From assembly GCA_900553525.1 (NCBI GenBank), contig USDZ01000098.1, forward strand, positions 1 to 6,588: a stretch of DNA of 6,588 bases, given 5' to 3'. Shown here piece by piece: positions 6,080-6,588 of this stretch. The stretch comes from an uncultured Oscillospiraceae bacterium (GTDB lineage: Bacteria; Bacillota; Clostridia; Oscillospirales; Acutalibacteraceae). A model generated the notes under the pieces. It was not told the origin of the DNA and did no database searches. It was given only the letters and a program-made list of their open reading frames with translations. Every line of letters starts with the position of its first letter. Within the stretch, counting starts at the first letter, position 1. The translations under genes were made by a program, and so were the position numbers.

Positions 6080-6224
6080 TCATTTCGGATAAACTCGATC
6101 TATTTTGAAATAGCCGCCGTCCGCATAACCGATTGCATAATGGATATATCTGACGGAATGCGAACGCCACCCATCCACAATTGGAATGTACCGGCTTTTT
6201 GATCCATTGCCGTAACTGTACCAT
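6080..6224 (-). pseudogene. Possible small leftward gene with a broken frame
   Basis: One minus-strand frame ends in a protein-like stretch (RYIPIVDGWRSHSVRYIHYA, then a segment ending FKIDRVYPK) at a TGA (6082-6080). This TGA directly overlaps the binding site of the next gene, whose ATG is ten bases on, a typical operon junction. That frame has no ATG: it is open from a TGA inside the -35 box at about 6280, and its only usual start is a GTG at 6178 without a binding site. The only well-placed start is ATG at 6224, five bases after AGAGG, but it is in another frame. A loss of one A in the A5 run (minus strand, 6200-6196) would join the two into a 47-residue protein. So this is either a frameshifted gene, a sequencing error, or chance. 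Function unknown. Confidence 0.3.
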
Positions 6225-6253
6225 GGGCCCCTCTTTCTATTGGATTTTCTTAT

Positions 6254-6281
6254 GTAATATTCTCTTTTTGAAATTTGTCAA
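6254..6281 (-). promoter_or_regulatory. Sigma-A promoter of the leftward unit at 6224-5833
   Basis: Read leftward, a perfect TTGACA at 6281-6276 is followed after 16 bases by TATTAC at 6259-6254 (four of six to TATAAT). Transcription should begin near 6247. An AGAAAGAGGGG sequence follows in the leader, just before ATG 6224. The sequence upstream of and across the -35 box matches that of the lipoprotein promoter at 945-974 at 17 of 18 positions. Confidence 0.6.
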
Positions 6282-6374
6282 TTCTATGGATTGGGATAAT
6301 GCCGCCAAAAGCGGACGGCCTGTCCCGGTTTGGATATACGCCGGCGTTCAGACCTGTTTCAGACGGCGGCGGGC
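6282..6374. other. Divergent intergenic region, nothing recognised
   Basis: This is the left part of the gap between the leftward promoter and the acetyltransferase gene. It is GC-rich apart from its first 20 bases and has no ORF with a ribosome binding site. No repeat or terminator stands out. Confidence 0.3.
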
Positions 6375-6404
6375 TTGAGAACGGGGCGGCAGATATGTTA
6401 AAGT
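6375..6404 (+). promoter_or_regulatory. Possible promoter of the acetyltransferase gene
   Basis: TTGAGA (6375-6380) is followed after 18 bases by TAAAGT (6399-6404), with TG one base before it (6396-6397), giving an extended -10. Each box has mismatches, so this is a candidate only. Its transcript would start near 6411, leaving a leader of about 60 bases. Confidence 0.35.
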
Positions 6405-6412
6405 AGGTTGGG

Positions 6413-6441
6413 ATGCGTATACGCGTTTAAATCACGCATAC
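6413..6441. promoter_or_regulatory. Palindromic operator-like site in the acetyltransferase leader
   Basis: A perfect 10-base palindrome GCGTATACGC (6415-6424) is overlapped by a wider inverted repeat, ATGCGT (6413-6418) with ACGCAT (6434-6439). The site straddles the predicted transcription start, where a dimeric repressor would block initiation. No regulator family is suggested by the motif alone. Confidence 0.35.
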
Positions 6442-6471
6442 AGATGAAACAGAACGACTGGAGAAAGCAAG

Positions 6472-6588
6472 ATGAATAATATCAATACGCCTGCAATTGA
6501 GACGCAGCGTTTGATTTTAAGACGGTTCGAGCGGGACGATCTGCCCGCGTTGTTTGCTGTTTTCAGCGACAAAGAAACAAACGTATAT
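6472..6588 (+). CDS. GNAT N-acetyltransferase, RimJ/RimL type, 5' part only
   Basis: Only the first 39 codons lie in the window; the gene runs off the right end. The peptide reads IETQRLILRRFERDDLPALF (residues 9-28), the standard opening of RimJ/RimL-type GNAT enzymes: a first beta strand with T-RLILR, then an acidic D-D-L turn into helix 1, followed by SDKET-VY. Such enzymes transfer an acetyl group from acetyl-CoA to the N-terminus of a protein or to a small amine. The acetyl-CoA binding motif lies beyond the window, so neither activity nor substrate can be judged. The ATG at 6472 follows GGAGAAAG (6460-6467) at a good distance. The gene faces away from the leftward unit and shows no link with the exporter operon. 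Confidence 0.85.
   Translation, partial: MNNINTPAIETQRLILRRFERDDLPALFAVFSDKETNVY

Noticed and set aside
6275..6300. Rightward promoter TTGTCA with GATAAT
   Set aside because: The spacing is only 14 bases, and the TTGTCA is the complement of the better leftward TTGACA box.

Overview
The window reads as chromosomal DNA of a Gram-positive anaerobe of the Bacillota, most likely class Clostridia. The basis is strong purine-rich Shine-Dalgarno sites, sigma-A type promoters with TTGACA boxes, GC-balanced genes separated by AT-rich promoter regions, a lipoprotein with sequence blocks that recur in clostridial hypothetical proteins, and half-size ABC exporters of clostridial style. This is inference from sequence character, not a database match.

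Layout, left to right. Positions 1-235 hold an AT-rich promoter-like stretch that probably faces left out of the window, then a leftward terminator. A leftward gene (392-874) encodes a 160-residue lipoprotein of unknown function, with its own promoter at 945-974. A gene-free stretch follows and ends in an isolated, very strong rightward terminator at 1136-1178.

The centre is a rightward operon. It has an extended -10 promoter (1273-1280), a leader of about 120 bases with an unused Shine-Dalgarno sequence, a bactofilin-like beta-helix protein (1408-1995), and two half-size ABC exporters (2015-3823 and 3820-5679). The spacing is tight: 19 bases between the first two genes and a 4-base ATGA overlap between the exporters. 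The two exporters almost certainly form a heterodimer. No substrate, peptidase, modifying enzyme or regulator gene lies in the window, so the cargo is unknown. The pairing of a polymer-forming scaffold-type protein with a heterodimeric exporter is the most interesting feature.

Downstream of the operon, 5680-5832 holds overlapping GC-rich hairpins, followed by a two-way terminator (5849-5882) shared with a converging leftward unit. That unit has a promoter at 6254-6281, a small ORF with a frame problem (6080-6224), and a one-helix membrane protein of 78 residues (5833-6069) that looks truncated. The window ends in the first 39 codons of a rightward GNAT acetyltransferase (6472 onward), preceded by a possible promoter and a palindromic, operator-like leader. 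I saw no tRNA, rRNA, CRISPR array, insertion sequence or phage gene.
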